Under the pieces are notes generated by a model. The model searched no databases. It saw nothing but the letters and a program-made list of their open reading frames with translations, and was not told where the DNA came from. A DNA stretch of 64,000 nt from Cyclina sinensis (lineage: Eukaryota; Mollusca; Bivalvia; Venerida; Veneridae): the NCBI GenBank assembly GCA_012932295.1, contig JAAONU010000003.1, positions 32,784,361 through 32,848,360 on the forward strand, in the 5' to 3' direction. Position 1 is the first letter of the stretch, and each line of letters opens with the position of its first letter. Of the stretch, positions 23,440-36,621 are shown one piece after another. The translations under genes were made by a program, and so were the position numbers.

Positions 23440-23485
23440 GAAGAGTGCTATATAAATATGGTGTAATAATAATAATAATGATAAT

Positions 23486-26400
23486 GTGGTGTATGTTTCC
23501 GATAGAAGTACTTTATGGGGCATATTTTTCAAGATCAAAATTACTGAATGGGTCTTGGTAAATATATTTTGGGGTACGTTTATAAACAAAAATACATAAA
23601 TGACTGTACTTTTAAAAAAAAGTCAAGAAGGCAGTTTTCATGTGACCGTCATAATCTATCAAATCAAGAGTTGCATTCGTTTAATATGTAAGACTTATCA
23701 AACACACAGTATTCGGAGTTTTCTGTTACTTTTTTTAGTTTTCTAATTTTAGAGGAAAACACTCAGATCATTTTGTTGGTTTTCTTTTGCCAATTTTTGC
23801 AAATATCAAGAGGCTTTCTACCAAAAAGTATTGTCAACTTGATATGCCCATATATAGGTGCTTCAGGAACAAAACACTGCATTTTTTTACAAATCTGTAA
23901 ATTCGTTTTTAACAGTATAAATGTTAGAATAATTACGTTGTTTTAACTCTTCTTAAACTTGTATCCTTGTAATTACACAGTGAACCTTACAAGACAGAAA
24001 GTAAATGATTAGTTATATTTTTTCAGACAATTGTGTATTCATTATTGTTTTTCTTTAAACGGTTGTTCCATCGTTGACATTCTTCTATTGAATTGTTAAC
24101 ACATTTTAGAACCATTGCATCTTTTGTCATATCGATTACAGTATGTATCTACGGCAATACCAAGATTTAATTTTCAATTCCTAGAACTTGCTTATGTCAA
24201 GAATTTGAGTATTTACCGACTTAATTTATATCAAATAATTAAACATAGGTCGAAGTGAAACATTTTATGGATTTATCAATAACATGTTCAGAAACAGTCC
24301 GCTTGCAAACAGATAAGGGTAAACAAACAAATTTTAAATAGTACAATGAAATGAATGAAATTATTTGAACATTACTTTAAGCGCAAGGTACTTTTCAGAT
24401 GAAATAAAAAGGTGCTTAATAGGATCCCATTTCGCTATTATAAAATCTCACTGAAGAACCAGATGAATATATTACATATTGTCATTCTAAAAAGCGTACC
24501 GAGGAGGTGTTTTGGCGCAGATATGCAAGGAATAGTTGTACGTGGATAAATAGTCGTAGACTGCATCAAAAATGATATTTTTAAAAGGTTTTGTCCATCT
24601 TTTCAAAGTATCATCATTTTCAAAGACTGCCAAATAATGCAAACTGTTTGAATAATATTTTTTATTTCGCACCTGTTTAATCTCATATAACACAAATATT
24701 TTAATTGTTATATTATTTTTTATTGATGGCATATGTTCCCCCCTGAAATGACATTTTTTTGCAAAAACTAGCTCAAAATAATTAATACTTCCGAAAGACT
24801 ACTTAAATTCAATATACCAAAGACACAGCAACATAAAATTATGTAGTTTTCCTTGACAAAATCAATAAAATGTTTGAAAATCAAATGTTCTCAACTAGAG
24901 AAAGTATGACATATGAAACGTTGTAATGTAAAAAAAGATCAAATCATACTGTATATTTGTCATTAGTAACTAATAATGACTTCTTATGTATTCTATAGAT
25001 TTACATTTGTGTTTGATATTTTCTTAAATATATATACAAATAAAGCCGATATTAAATACGAATGGCAAAATACAATCCGAATTAATCTTATTTCAAACTA
25101 CCGAAAAAGCAATCTACAATACAAATATAAACATTAAATATTGAAAAGTTTTCATGCTATAAGAAAGAGAGCCAAACTTGCTCTTAAATAATTACATTTT
25201 TTTGACATTGTGTGACATGCGACAAATATCACTTCTTTCCTGTGTGACATACTGATAAAGTTGTCCATGTTGCAATTCTGGCTAAATTTAACATGATACA
25301 CTATTTACTAATCCGTATTTTGTTTTATTATATAAGTAAAACGTATTGATAAGTAATTATCGTTTACGTTCTACCGACAAGGTAAATTACCTAAAATTCA
25401 AGAAACTCATAGGTTAGAAAATAGACATGATACAGATAACTGGAAACATATCAAATCATCTTCTGCTTTTTATGCTTTATCTGTTCTTCATTCTGGCACT
25501 TGATTCAAGTAGATTTTCTGCAGAATCCTTGTGAGTTTTGATAAATGTCTTTTCTGTAAAATATTTCAAACGCAAACAGAAAAGATCTGTTTAAGACAAA
25601 AGCCATCATTTTGACAGCGTTATAGATGGTAATCTGTTGAAAATCAATCATAAACTCTATTTCTGTTTCACAAACTTTAATAAGCAAATCATTCAAGCAA
25701 ATGTCTTTACGTTAATTACTACGAAAATAGAAACCATAAATTTCAAATATAATCAAGTTTCTATTTTTGGCTGGCTAATAACCTGAATTCAAAAGCCCTA
25801 CAAACGCATCTAAAGGCCACACAAACTTCAAAATGACAAGAATGAGTACCAAAAATTCTTTACGTAGTTCTGTGTGTAGAAACAGCCAACAAGCTCACAC
25901 TATGCTTAATGTCCCTATATCACATTTAGTAAGAAATGCATCATGTCTAACTAGGGAATCGGAGATAGCATAGTCGGACGGTAAGGAACAAACACCTAAC
26001 TTAAGCAGAATTCCGCTAAACAAGTCAGACGTGATCTTAATGTCAGTTATGCAGTCAAAGTGGACCTTATTCGTTCTAAATCTTAGACTTTTTGTTTGTT
26101 CAAATTACCTTCTTACTGTCATTTTGAATTAAATGAAGTAGTCTTAATAGCGAAACTTTACTGTAATTGGAAATATTACCCTTTTTCCTAAGCATGGAGA
26201 AACCTTGGAGACAAATCATATGAATAAAAAGGTATACTGGTATTATATAAGCAAATATGTGTTTTATGTGTTTTACTTGGGATCAGTCAATACAACCACA
26301 GTTCTTCGTCAACTGCTTATACATGTAAAACTTTTATCACGCTAAAACAAGCTAAACTTTACACGAAAGAAACGTCATTATACGATCCGAAGGTATTGCG

Positions 26401-27910
26401 TCATAAAGCAAGAACACCCATGAAGGCTCGGAATAGAAACATCCTACACAAGGGAACCGACTAATCATTTAAGAGACAAGTCCAAAGATGTGGTAAACAA
26501 TTACGTGACAATTTATCGCCAGTTTAAGATGTCAGAAGCATGCTAAAAGAAAACTGCTAAAGTCTCTTTGCATGGGGTTTATTCTCGGCTTAAATTAAGT
26601 AAGAAGTGTTACATTTAATATTAAAGAGTGCTTTGATTTACAGATTACAGTTTCCTGTCACTTTGCCTCCAACAGACATTAAGCTTATACTATGTCTATA
26701 GCCGTTTGAGACGCATAAGTTATAGTAATTAAACAGGAGTCATACAAAATCAAGATGGCTTCAAAAAGACAAACTAAGTTTCCCAGATTTTTTTATGCTA
26801 GAAACGGTCAGTATATAACAAATTTAGCTAGCATACACATGTTTTTTTCCGCCCATAACTGAGACGAAAGTAAATATTTCACACCATTTATATTAATCAT
26901 GTCAGGTGCTTTTCTTTTTTAGGAAATGATAAGGTGCTTCTCTTTTTTTCGGAAATGATAAGGTCCTAAAAACCTAAAGAATCATTTGATAAACTTTTCT
27001 ATGAAATCTTAAGATAAAATACGTATTCTAAATTTGGCTAATAGAAACCTGTCACAGTGCTGCAATAGAGAGACTATTTACATATGCCATATTGCTGACA
27101 ACTAAATGGCTTAGCGATCCATCAAATACTTATGAGGAATTTGAAAACACATTATTATATATCAAAAAATGTATTATGTTAAGACTTTAGTCTTTGCCGA
27201 CAGACACAAAGCGAAATGACATACTTTGCGGATACACGTAACACAGAAAGATAGTCAGGTAGATATATAGACATGTAAGACGGTAAAAGTAATGTCATAT
27301 CAGGTATCCATGGTTTCAGTCAATGGCTCGTAGAAATTGACAACTGTTGTAGACTTAAGAAATAAATTATGTTTCAGAAAAAAGTAGTATAAAGAAACTG
27401 TTATACATCATCCAACTATTTAAGAGTCCTTCTTTAATGCTTAACATTTTGAAAATGATGTAAGGTTCCAGCTGTCGCGCTCCAGTGGCAACAAATGTGA
27501 CAAAAAATGAATATGGCAAGAAATATAGGGCAGGCCCGGCAAGTGATTTGTTTGACCGAAATACTCTGAAGGATCATGTTTTTATACTTTGTTAAAAGGT
27601 TGTATTCTGACAAAACAGTTACGCATATGCAAAATTCGGCGCCATTCATAGAACATTTTGGGGGGAAAAATCTCAAGTAAACGTTGTTTTGACTATCAAC
27701 ATCTATGGGATATCTGATTCATTTCCTTGAGATGAAACTGAAAAGGTGCTATAACTCACATCGTTCTGATTATATAGAATTCATACCATAATCACATACC
27801 TTCAGAGAAAAGCATCAAGAGCACTAACTGTATCATTTTTTTCTGTGTGAAAAGTTCGGTGTGAGAGGTCTAGTTATGCCTTAGCGAGGCAATAAAGTGA
27901 GCGTCCATAT
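23486..27910. other. AT-rich DNA without recognisable gene
   Basis: No exon, RNA gene or named repeat is supported. A 28-bp tandem duplication (GGTGCTT(T/C)TCTTTTTT...GGAAATGATAA) lies at 26,905-26,963. Minus-strand frames of 60-81 codons (24,487; 25,505; 27,434) are unrecognised. Confidence 0.5.
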
Positions 27911-28075
27911 TCATTTTCTAAAAAAATGACCGGAGAAATCACACATTACGATCTACTAGGCTATAATAAAAACGTGAAGAAACTTAATAAACAAACTTGA
28001 TTCTTGAGAATCAATATTGAATATGATATGCCTGAGCCAATAGGGACAAAAATAGTCGCTGTTATATAAAGTGGA
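27911..28075 (+). promoter_or_regulatory. TATA-containing module, copy 4 of 4
   Basis: The shared blocks are 'ATTCATTTTCTA', 'GACCGGAGAAAT', 'ACGTGAAGAAACTTAATAAA', 'GAGAATCAATATTGAA' and 'CAATAGGGACAAAAAT', then TATATAA at 28,063-28,069. Its order and strand are the same as the other copies. The gap between GGGACA and the TATA box is shorter here (20 bases) than in copy 1 (32 bases). Confidence 0.45.
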
Positions 28076-31000
28076 GCAAATCTAGATTGTAAAGAAAATT
28101 TTCAAGAGAAGAAAAAAAAGTTTCACCTTGAACTCATTTTTGACTATACATTTCTAAAACTTTTGGGCTTATTCAACAGAGCTGTTGATAGACATTTACT
28201 GATTATAGATATGGCATGTATTCAATGTTATATTTTTAATCTATTTTGTTTTTCATTTGTGCTGTAAAAATTAGATTTATTTCTATCGTTTGTTTTCATA
28301 AGTATTAAACAATGTCATCATCTGTATTCAATAAATTTATTTTTGTATTTGATAATGTGCATTTATATTCAATACTATCAATTTGTATCTATATATCATA
28401 TTTGTACTCTGTACTAATTAATTTGCATTGTAAAAAATCCTATTAGTATTCTATCTTTTCCATTTGTGTTATAAAATCCATTTGTGTTTAATATTTGATT
28501 CATCACTATTCAATCCTTAACTAACTTGTATTGTATACATTTAAGATAAATACTATATAACTGCATTCTGGGGTTTTGATTGTTGATTTTTTACGATAGA
28601 TTTTACTGGCTGATGAGAAACAACATGGCAGCCTCAATGTAGGTAATGTGTTCCTGCTGGTTAGAACCGTATATTTTTAAATACATATATAAGATGACTA
28701 CAAGGAACACTGACTTTCCTGTTTTAATGAATATGGTCTTATTTTGCTATATAAATATTAAATGAAAATACAATCTAAATAACATCGGCGTTAATTGAAA
28801 TTCATACTTTTAAACATTGAGAGCTTTCCTATTTCTCAAGTTAAACATCACTTTATCTTCCATTCTAATCATTTTCTTTGAATACAATTATGTTACCGCT
28901 ATATTTGTATATGTATATTGTATATGATAACATTTAATCTGGAAATAAAAAAAAATAAACTAACTTTCTTTGATATGGAGCATCATTGCTCACAACACTT
29001 TCAATCTATAGATACAACAAAGCGCATAAAGAGACATTCCGTCCTGCTAATCTACATGAAAGTATGTAAAGACATTTGTTTCAGACGGTGATAATATATT
29101 TCTGGAGAATGATAGACAGACAAATAAATAACTAGATTTGAATTTCATTTACATTTTGAAACAATTTTCTCACAACAGCAGTCAAGTTTAATTACATACA
29201 CTGTGAATGATTGTCAAATAAACATTCAATGAATGATAAATTTTGCCAGATGTTCTTCAGTTACAGAACCAAGTAGAGGGTTTCACTGTTGCAGAAAAAA
29301 CAGGGCATTGTCCCTTTATCGGGTCGATGTTAAAGACATTTTGATTTCCACTGAGAAAACAAAGCACAAGTTATATTTTTTTCTCTTGACGATATATCTT
29401 CATAGAATCAGTTTCTAAAATTCAACAGTTGATATCTTTTTTTCTTACAAGAAATAGATTATTTCGTTACTTTTTTATGTACTTTAACTTATGAGGGGTG
29501 CACCAGAATCAACGGTACTGGCATTATAACTTTGAAAAAAACACTGCATATCTTAACGAAACTTCGCCAAGATAAGATATTATTTATTCTGACACTACCG
29601 TGTAAATTTCATTAAAATGAACATAAAACAAAAAATATACACGAACATTAAAATATCATACAACAGTTATACATCTCTATATATTCTGTCAACCACAATG
29701 CCATATTTAGCCAAAAAGACAATTACGTGAAATAAGGAAGTGAGTACAATCGCACCAGTTATGTTTCGTGATAATAACCTCTTGTGAAAAAAAATTAAAT
29801 ACGAGGAATATCTCAAAAACCAGTTGTGATTATCTTGTCCGGTTCTAAAATGTTATCTTTCAATATCTTAGATCGGCTATTCCCATCGGAAACCACATAA
29901 CTACAACGAAAATGCTCGAAGACTGCCGACTGTGTACGATTACTGAAATAAGTATCGGTAAGAATCGGAAAGAATTCTATTAATTTTTAATTCTTCCAAA
30001 AATACTACTATTACTATTTTCGTTACAATGATATATATTAGTGCTGAATAAGGCCTCGTATAACCCGAGCCACCAGGCGAGTGCTTATATCAATTCAAAC
30101 AGACTGTAAAAGGCGGTATACCCAGAAGTCTATAAAAATCTATAAAACCGGAGATTATTTTAAGAATTACGTGAAATGATATTCTATGATGATTTTAGAT
30201 CAATGAATTACTCATTAATGTGTAGTTTACGCGGTCACTGCAGCTATATTTAGATGCATTCCCTGCTACACGACAATGCCAAAAAAGGGACTTATCAGAC
30301 TGTTGTTAAATGGCATAATTTTTAAACTTTTAGTAATCTATACAGCAGGTCGTACACAAAATTAACTTGTATTTTGGATTTCACTTTCCTGTCTCGGATC
30401 CCGGATAATTATATTTCAATAATTCTCAGAGAATATTTATAGGTTTATATGCATAAAAGTACATAGCTTGCACAGATCTATATATAGCCTCAGTAAAATG
30501 CCTAAACCTATTACTTTCAGTTAGAATATCATGATGTTCTGGACGCTGTATTGAAGGTCATGGCATAAAAGAAATTTGTGTGTTCACAGCAAGACCTACG
30601 ATGATTAATAGCCGCGGCGTTATTGCAAAATGTTCGTACGAGGCCGATCAATAAGTCTCAGTGACCATCACTGGGAATAAACAGTATCACTGTACCGAAT
30701 ATATAATCAAGCTATTTTTGCTATTCTCGTGAAACACACTATATTCTGTGCAGAAGGAACTTTTTGCTAACTGATAAATGAGCTTTCAAGGCTGAAAATT
30801 CTGTTTTGTAATATAGTCAGTCGAAAATCAGGTTAAATGTACCTTTATTCTCATCAGAAAATATAAATACAAAAACCATGATTTATGCATTATGCACCGT
30901 GTATGGAAAAAATAGACGTAAGCATTTCGTTTAAATATCGACGAGCTGGCCTGCAAAGTGATTAGGTTTGGCTATTGCTACTAAATGCATTGCTTTATTT

Positions 31001-31730
31001 CTTAGATTTTATGATTCGAAATGTACTATTGTGTGTTACCGATATTCAGCACAAAGCTATAACATTAGTAGTGTCTCACTAAGCAACTGAAGAAAACCAT
31101 TGCTTAGTTTTTGTATTTCTATTTTTGCACGCTGTAAACAAATGAATTCCGTACTTGCATTGTAAGTATGTATTCAAACTCACAAGATAATTTCATTGCA
31201 ATGTAACCGCGCCGTTGTGCATTGTAAACTGTTTACTTTTCCCTATACGTATAAACAATGATCTTGAGAATTAAGTCAACATCCAACTATCGGAATATTG
31301 GGAAAAAAAGATGTTCCCTTGTACCGTATGCTAACTTGAATAAATACAGGCAGCTCGGTGTGTGTGGTATCGATCGGGAGGCAAGTCAATATTGTAACAG
31401 TAACTTGTGTTGTATACAAGGCTAGCGGGTTTTTGTGTGTGTGTGTTTTTTTAAGAATACGTACGTTTACTAAAAATTGTTTACTTACGGTGTCAAACAG
31501 ATGCGATTATTGTAAAAGTTTTAAGAATTTGAAATAAAATTCAATTAGTCAAAATTCTAATATACCAAATTAACATCAAGCTAGGAATTCAAACACTATT
31601 TTAGATAATGACTGGTGATATAACGGTGCGCGCGGGCGTGTGTGTGTGTGTGTGGATTCATGGTTAAAGTAGAGGTTTCATAAGCAGACCTCATGATTTT
31701 GAGTAAAAAGACAAGAACCTTCACTGTAAG
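28076..31730. other. AT-rich DNA without recognisable gene
   Basis: Nothing coding was recognised. Short GT microsatellites lie at about 31,434-31,448 and 31,633-31,652. Confidence 0.5.
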
Positions 31731-32576
31731 ATGACAATGCCTCCGAAAGTGGTGCTTTGATCTGAGAACCAGTCATTCAGGGGTTACGGTGAAATAAATA
31801 TAGGTCAGTGGGAAGGTTTTATCCAAAGGGGGTTGTGTCCAAGTATGAAATAATCCACTTACTAATAAGGAAGTTATGGGCAATGTAAAGTTTCTGGACA
31901 ATTGGATCTTCAAAGTGAAGGTCATTCAGGGGTCAAGATCAAATAAATATAGGTCAGTGAGAAGGTCTTGTCCAAAGAGGTGTAGTGTCCAAGTATGAGG
32001 TAATTCCACTTACTAATAAGGAAGTTATGGGCAATGTGAAAGTTTTTGGACAATTGGATCTTCAAGGTGAAGGTTATTGAGGGGTCAAGGTCAAATAGAT
32101 ACAGGACAGTGGGAAGGTCTTGTCCATAGGGATGTTGTGCTTTAAGTATGAAGTATATCCACTTACTAATTTAGAAGTTATGGCCAAATATTAGTTTTTG
32201 GACAATTGGATATTCAGGGGTCAAGGTCAATTAATAAAAAAGTCAGTGGGAAGGTCTTGTCCAAAGGGGTGTTGTGTCCAAGTATGACGTTAATCCACTT
32301 ACTAATAAAGAAGCTATAAGAAGTTATGGGCAATGTGAAAGTTTCTGGACAATTGGATCTTCAAGATGAAGGTCATTCAGGGATCAAGGTCAAACAAATA
32401 TAGTTCAATGGGAAGGTCTTGTCCAAAGGAGTGTTGTGTCCAAGCATGAAGTTAATCCATTTATTAATAAGAAAGTTATTGCCAATGTTAAAGTTTTCGG
32501 ACGGACTGACGGAGGGACGGACGGAATGACGGACGGACAGTTTAAAAACTATATGCCTCCCTTCGGCGGCATAAAA
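31731..32576 (+). mobile_element. Bivalve core-repeat element, element 5
   Basis: The left end TGCCTCCGAAAG (31,738) is a near inverse of the right-end CTTCGGCGGCA. Five core units start near 31,811, 31,960, 32,111, 32,248 and 32,411 ('GGAAGGTCTTGTCCAAAGG'), so the period is about 137-163 bp. A (GGAC/GACG)n stretch follows at 32,498-32,540, then the hairpin ATGCC...GGCAT and AAAAAC. No protein is encoded. Confidence 0.75.
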
Positions 32577-33287
32577 ACGAGTAAAGAAACTTATACAGAA
32601 CTGTCAAGAAGATAAAATCCTAAGACAAAGCGCATTAGTATATAAATTCACATTGGTAAGGAAACCCCAGCCTAACCTCACCATAAGACAAAACCTAGCA
32701 ATCAACTTTAAAAATACTACGCAGGTTTTGACCATTTCAATACTTACAAAATGACGTTACTATTCCTATAAAATATATGAAAAACTCTCTTATGTTATGG
32801 AATTAAAAAGATAAACCGAGTGTCAATATTTTGTGATACATGCCATCTTTAAGCTCGATACTGGTCCTTTAATAAAGTTGGCTTGATTAGTTCATTTTGC
32901 TTCAGCGACGTTTAATACCAAAATAATTGTCTTCGCTATCTTGATACGGTCTTGACATTTCATGTACGAGTGCACAATATCTTCCTCTGAAAATTGATTT
33001 CAGTCACGACATTAGAATAAACAATAAACCCGACGGTCTACATTGTTTAAGTGCCAATATTAAGTGTATTTTAAAGTGCATTCTATAGTGAAACTATAAA
33101 AACAAATAAAATGATTGATTTTGCTATTTAAAAGTCAATACCGGTCTTCAAGCACGTAACACAGTTAATACAAGTCACAGATTTGTACGCAGAAGACATC
33201 TGTTTAATTAAAAACCCTCTCTAACAATATGCGCGTTAACAGAAGTAGGTAAGCGCGTAAGAAAATTCTATCCACTGATAGACTTTG
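32577..33287. other. AT-rich DNA without recognisable gene
   Basis: Nothing was identified. Confidence 0.5.
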
Positions 33288-33580
33288 ATCCAATTTGTTT
33301 AATTTGTATCACGTCCATCTGACACGGAGAAGTTTTCTTATAAAAAAAACTCCATTGTTTTTCATGCCCCCACACCCACGGAGGGAGCATATTGTTTTTG
33401 GTGTGTCTGTCTGTTTGTTTGTCACAAAACTTTAAACTTGACCATAACACGGAAGTCCTTCCACAACAGCCTCCAAACTTCACCTTGATGAGCTCTACCC
33501 GGCAGACCCACTTAGATTAAGGGGTCAAAGGTCGACACCCCCTGGGGTTACTGCGTTCATTCGAACGTAGCACTTGTTCT
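33288..33580 (-). mobile_element. Fragment of a core-repeat element, inverted, element 7
   Basis: Read on the minus strand, a (GACA)n-like stretch (plus-strand GTCTGTCTGTTTGTTTGTC, about 33,402-33,422) is followed by a hairpin (ATGCTCCCTCC / GGGGGCAT) and GAAAAAC, the same terminal plan as the other elements. Only the right end and a short part of the body remain, up to about 33,580. Confidence 0.6.
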
Positions 33581-34949
33581 TTTCTTTTTCTTTTCTTTTA
33601 ACAAATGGCAATAACTTGACAAATGATCGAATAAGACTGTGTGCCATTGTATAATATTGTTTTAATAAAAAAAATACTGCATTTTTTAAAGTGTGTTATT
33701 TTTTATTGAAAGACACATCATGTGCTTACCAGTATTTATTGTTCTCATGCTTTGGCACAAAACTGACATAATAAGAGAAGTAGTACTTTATAGACAATAG
33801 ATTTAATGTGATATCAACTTACTCAATTCAAAAAGGCCATTTTCACATAAAGTGAATTGCCACTTAAAAGAAAACGTGTTTAACGTGTTGTAGCAATTTT
33901 CTGACAAATTTGTTGGAGTACTTATGTGGAAATCTTTCTGAATCTTCCTTAAGATTTTCTCCTTTGTAATTGTTACTATCAAAGCCATCAAAAAAAGCTT
34001 TTTATTGTTATTCTATTTTACAAACTACTGTATAATGTTCAGGAACTAATTTTCAAGCTATCTCTCAACAGAAAAAAAAACCACTCACTGAAGTTTATAA
34101 CCTAATCAGAACACATCATCACTGCCTAACTAGATTTTATTTCAATTCAATGAAATTTACAATTTTCACCATACCCTCATTCAGATCTCTTGATCATAAC
34201 ACATTACACGTTTAAAAAAATCAACACCATTTGAGAGGTTTTATACAAGACGATCAATGGACATTTGGGCCAATATCAACAAAATACAGCCTTGCCTAGG
34301 AATCCCGTCTACGCTATTTTACAATAACCAGAGTTTAGACGTCTAATAATTGTCAACAGCGTTGCGTAATTTAAGCCACTGACATGTTTAAAAGGAGAAG
34401 GTCATCTTGTTAGTCCAGTTCGGGAAAAAGGTAAAAAGAATTCAGTCGCAGCTTTGCGTGTATCATGTTACAATGTAGTTTAATTCATTTAAGACTGTAC
34501 GGCAGTATCAATAAAAAATCTTTTAAGAGTCACCCTTAAAAATTTGCCTTTTATTTGCTTTTAATGGAAATGCAGTGTGCGTCAATTTTTCTCGTATAAA
34601 TTGTTCTAATGATTTAAGACATTATTCCGTTTTGCTTATAGTCTAACAGTTAAACACCCGTAACTTAAGAAATATCAGTCCTCAGTGACACTTTTTTTTC
34701 TAAGAAACATAAAACATACTTCTTATTACATAGATTCTTGCACGCACATCTTCTTACAAAATATAGACAATATAACATGCTAAGAAAAGGCTAATCTTAG
34801 CGAAGGAAAATAAGCGGAGACCAGTGACACTGTCCAACCTCAAGCAACGACAACATGATTCTAGAAAGTATTTACAACTTCAACTACGTCGAAAGCCTGT
34901 TTGAAAATCACATTGATAATACAGAAGATTTGCATCCTAAACATAAAAA
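33581..34949. other. AT-rich DNA without recognisable gene
   Basis: Polypyrimidine at about 33,575-33,600. A 62-codon minus-strand frame (33,803-33,991) is unrecognised. Confidence 0.5.
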
Positions 34950-35190
34950 GAATTTTACCCAGGCCATCACTTTGACCTTGACCTTTGACCTACTTCCCTA
35001 AAAGTCAATAGGGGTCATCTGCTGTTCATGCTAAATGCACCTACCCAGGCAAGAGTGTTTTTTAGGAAATAATGGAACAAGGATTTTACATGGCTGTCAC
35101 TCTGACCTTGTCCTTTGACGTAATAACTTCAAAATCAACCGAGGCCACCACCTGGTTATGACCGATTACCCTCTTTAGATTCACGAGTCT
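34950..35190 (+). repeat. Fragment of a bivalve repeat, two units of about 131 bp
   Basis: 'TTGACCTTGACCTTTGACCT' at about 34,971 recurs as 'CTGACCTTGTCCTTTGACGT' 131 bp later, with 'ACTTC..AAA.TCAA' after both. No ends were found. Confidence 0.6.
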
Positions 35191-35283
35191 AGACCAAAGC
35201 GTTCGCCAGTTATTGATCGGACAAAATATAAGGACCCTTTACATTAGATCAGCAGCAACGCTATATGCATCTCCATTTTCAAA

Positions 35284-35298
35284 ACACACACACACACA
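35284..35298 (+). repeat. Short (CA)n microsatellite
   Basis: A short CA run, seen directly. Confidence 0.85.
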
Positions 35299-36420
35299 GA
35301 ACACAGCAAATCGCAAACATGTTATTTATTCACCCCACCACTTCGTGACTAGAATTATGTCAAACTAAATTTCAACATTGTCCTACGGTCTTCAAATTAG
35401 CTTTTATCATTTTTATCATATACTGTTCTGAACATTTAGGCAAATATGAAAGAGGATTACTATGTAGTTCGGGAGAAATTAATATCTAACTCACTGAAAT
35501 ATATTACATGCACCAAGATTAAATGCTTAATAACAACTGAAACATACTTAAAACAAAATTACTTTAATCAATTTCCAATTAAAATCAATGTTCTAAAACT
35601 AAAACAAAAACATCTAAAGAAATGGATTTGCTCGAGTAAGGTCTGAACCTTTACCCTTCAGTGAAAATGTCTCAATCCTACACAAAAGTGAGTACCCTTT
35701 AGTGTGGAGATTTGTCATTATGCATTCATTCAATCATTTCTATACGTGACTGTGTCAATTCAGTTTTTTACATATGATAATTATTCATTTAAGATTTTAC
35801 TATTCTAATTCTTTCAGCCAGCCTTTATTGGTACATCTGCCTTAAGCCCAGGTAACCTTATCGAGCTTACATTTAGTCTTAAACGCAGTAGTATGTTCTT
35901 TGCCTTTGACCTACATCCGGATGAAACTTGTCTGTCCAGTATTTGAAGAAGAAACACTGGTCGATTAAATGGCTGTTGTATTATTTAGATAACCAGTAAA
36001 ACATGGCTGCATGAACAAGTCTATCTCAAAAAATAAACGACTTATAAGGAAATAAAAGATGTTCACATGTTACAATACTCTCATGCATACTATAGATAAC
36101 GGCGTATGGCGATAATCTAAAAAAATATCTTTGAACGGTGTAATATGTACGAACCTGAATCCTTGAGACCTGTCGTCATCTCCAAAACAGTCTATATAAT
36201 ATTGCGGAAGTACTCCTTCCAAAAGATACGGTAAAATCCCGTGCATCCCGTCAGATTCACTTCATGCATAATTATCCAAACACATAGCTCAAAACATTAG
36301 CGTTAATTTGCTTGACTATCTAGCAAAATCCATATCATGAATCTTTAATAAAGAACAAAAGGAAAATGTAAACATTGGTTATGATCGCTTATGTATTCTC
36401 TTCACTGTGACGTATATCGG
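35299..36420. other. AT-rich DNA without recognisable gene
   Basis: A Lys-rich 66-codon frame (35,446-35,646) is typical of AT-rich non-coding DNA. Nothing else was seen. Confidence 0.5.
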
Positions 36421-36423
36421 AAA

Positions 36424-36621
36424 ATGGCGGGCTCTGTAGGTATAGAATGTTGGTGCCAGCAGACGGCAGTTTTGTCTTCCGTTATTTTATCGATATTCCA
36501 GGGGCGGCTATTGCTGTGTAGTGCTGTGTATTGGAAAACTTGTGAAGAGTTACATTTTCTTTTTCTATATATGGGCTGCTGTAACATCTGTGAATGTGGT
36601 GACCGTGTCAGTCTCCAATGA
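36424..36621 (+). CDS. Weak candidate first exon or small ORF, unknown protein
   Basis: The ATG sits in AAAATGGCGGGC, a good initiation context that also resembles a YY1 site (AANATGGCGGC), which in animals often lies at the first exon of genes. From there 65 codons are open to TGA. The product would be Cys-rich and partly hydrophobic (for example VLSSVILSIF and a later MGCCNICECGD). Base composition is richer in G and C than the flanks. No domain, no poly(A) signal and no partner exon were found. A minus-strand frame overlaps almost completely, so only one, or neither, can be real. Confidence 0.2.
   Translation: MAGSVGIECWCQQTAVLSSVILSIFQGRLLLCSAVYWKTCEELHFLFLYMGCCNICECGDRVSLQ

Larger units (their letters stand above)
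22280..23485 (+). mobile_element. 5'-truncated non-LTR retrotransposon (LINE) 3' end
   Basis: Conceptual translation from about 22,290 reads TYKALNDQSPSYI and then a RDLRS motif, the usual extreme C-terminus of LINE ORF2 reverse transcriptases. After the minisatellite, the reading GDRSF, then IRNSN and a FLKDL..KLTSS-like stretch continues the same conserved tail ('GDRAFS..AP.LWN.LP..IR...TL..FK..LKT.LF' in typical elements), interrupted by stops. The 3' UTR ends GTGCTATATAAATATGGTG plus an (AAT)n tail at about 23,463-23,485, a typical LINE 3' end. The clade is undetermined. It is non-functional. Confidence 0.75.
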
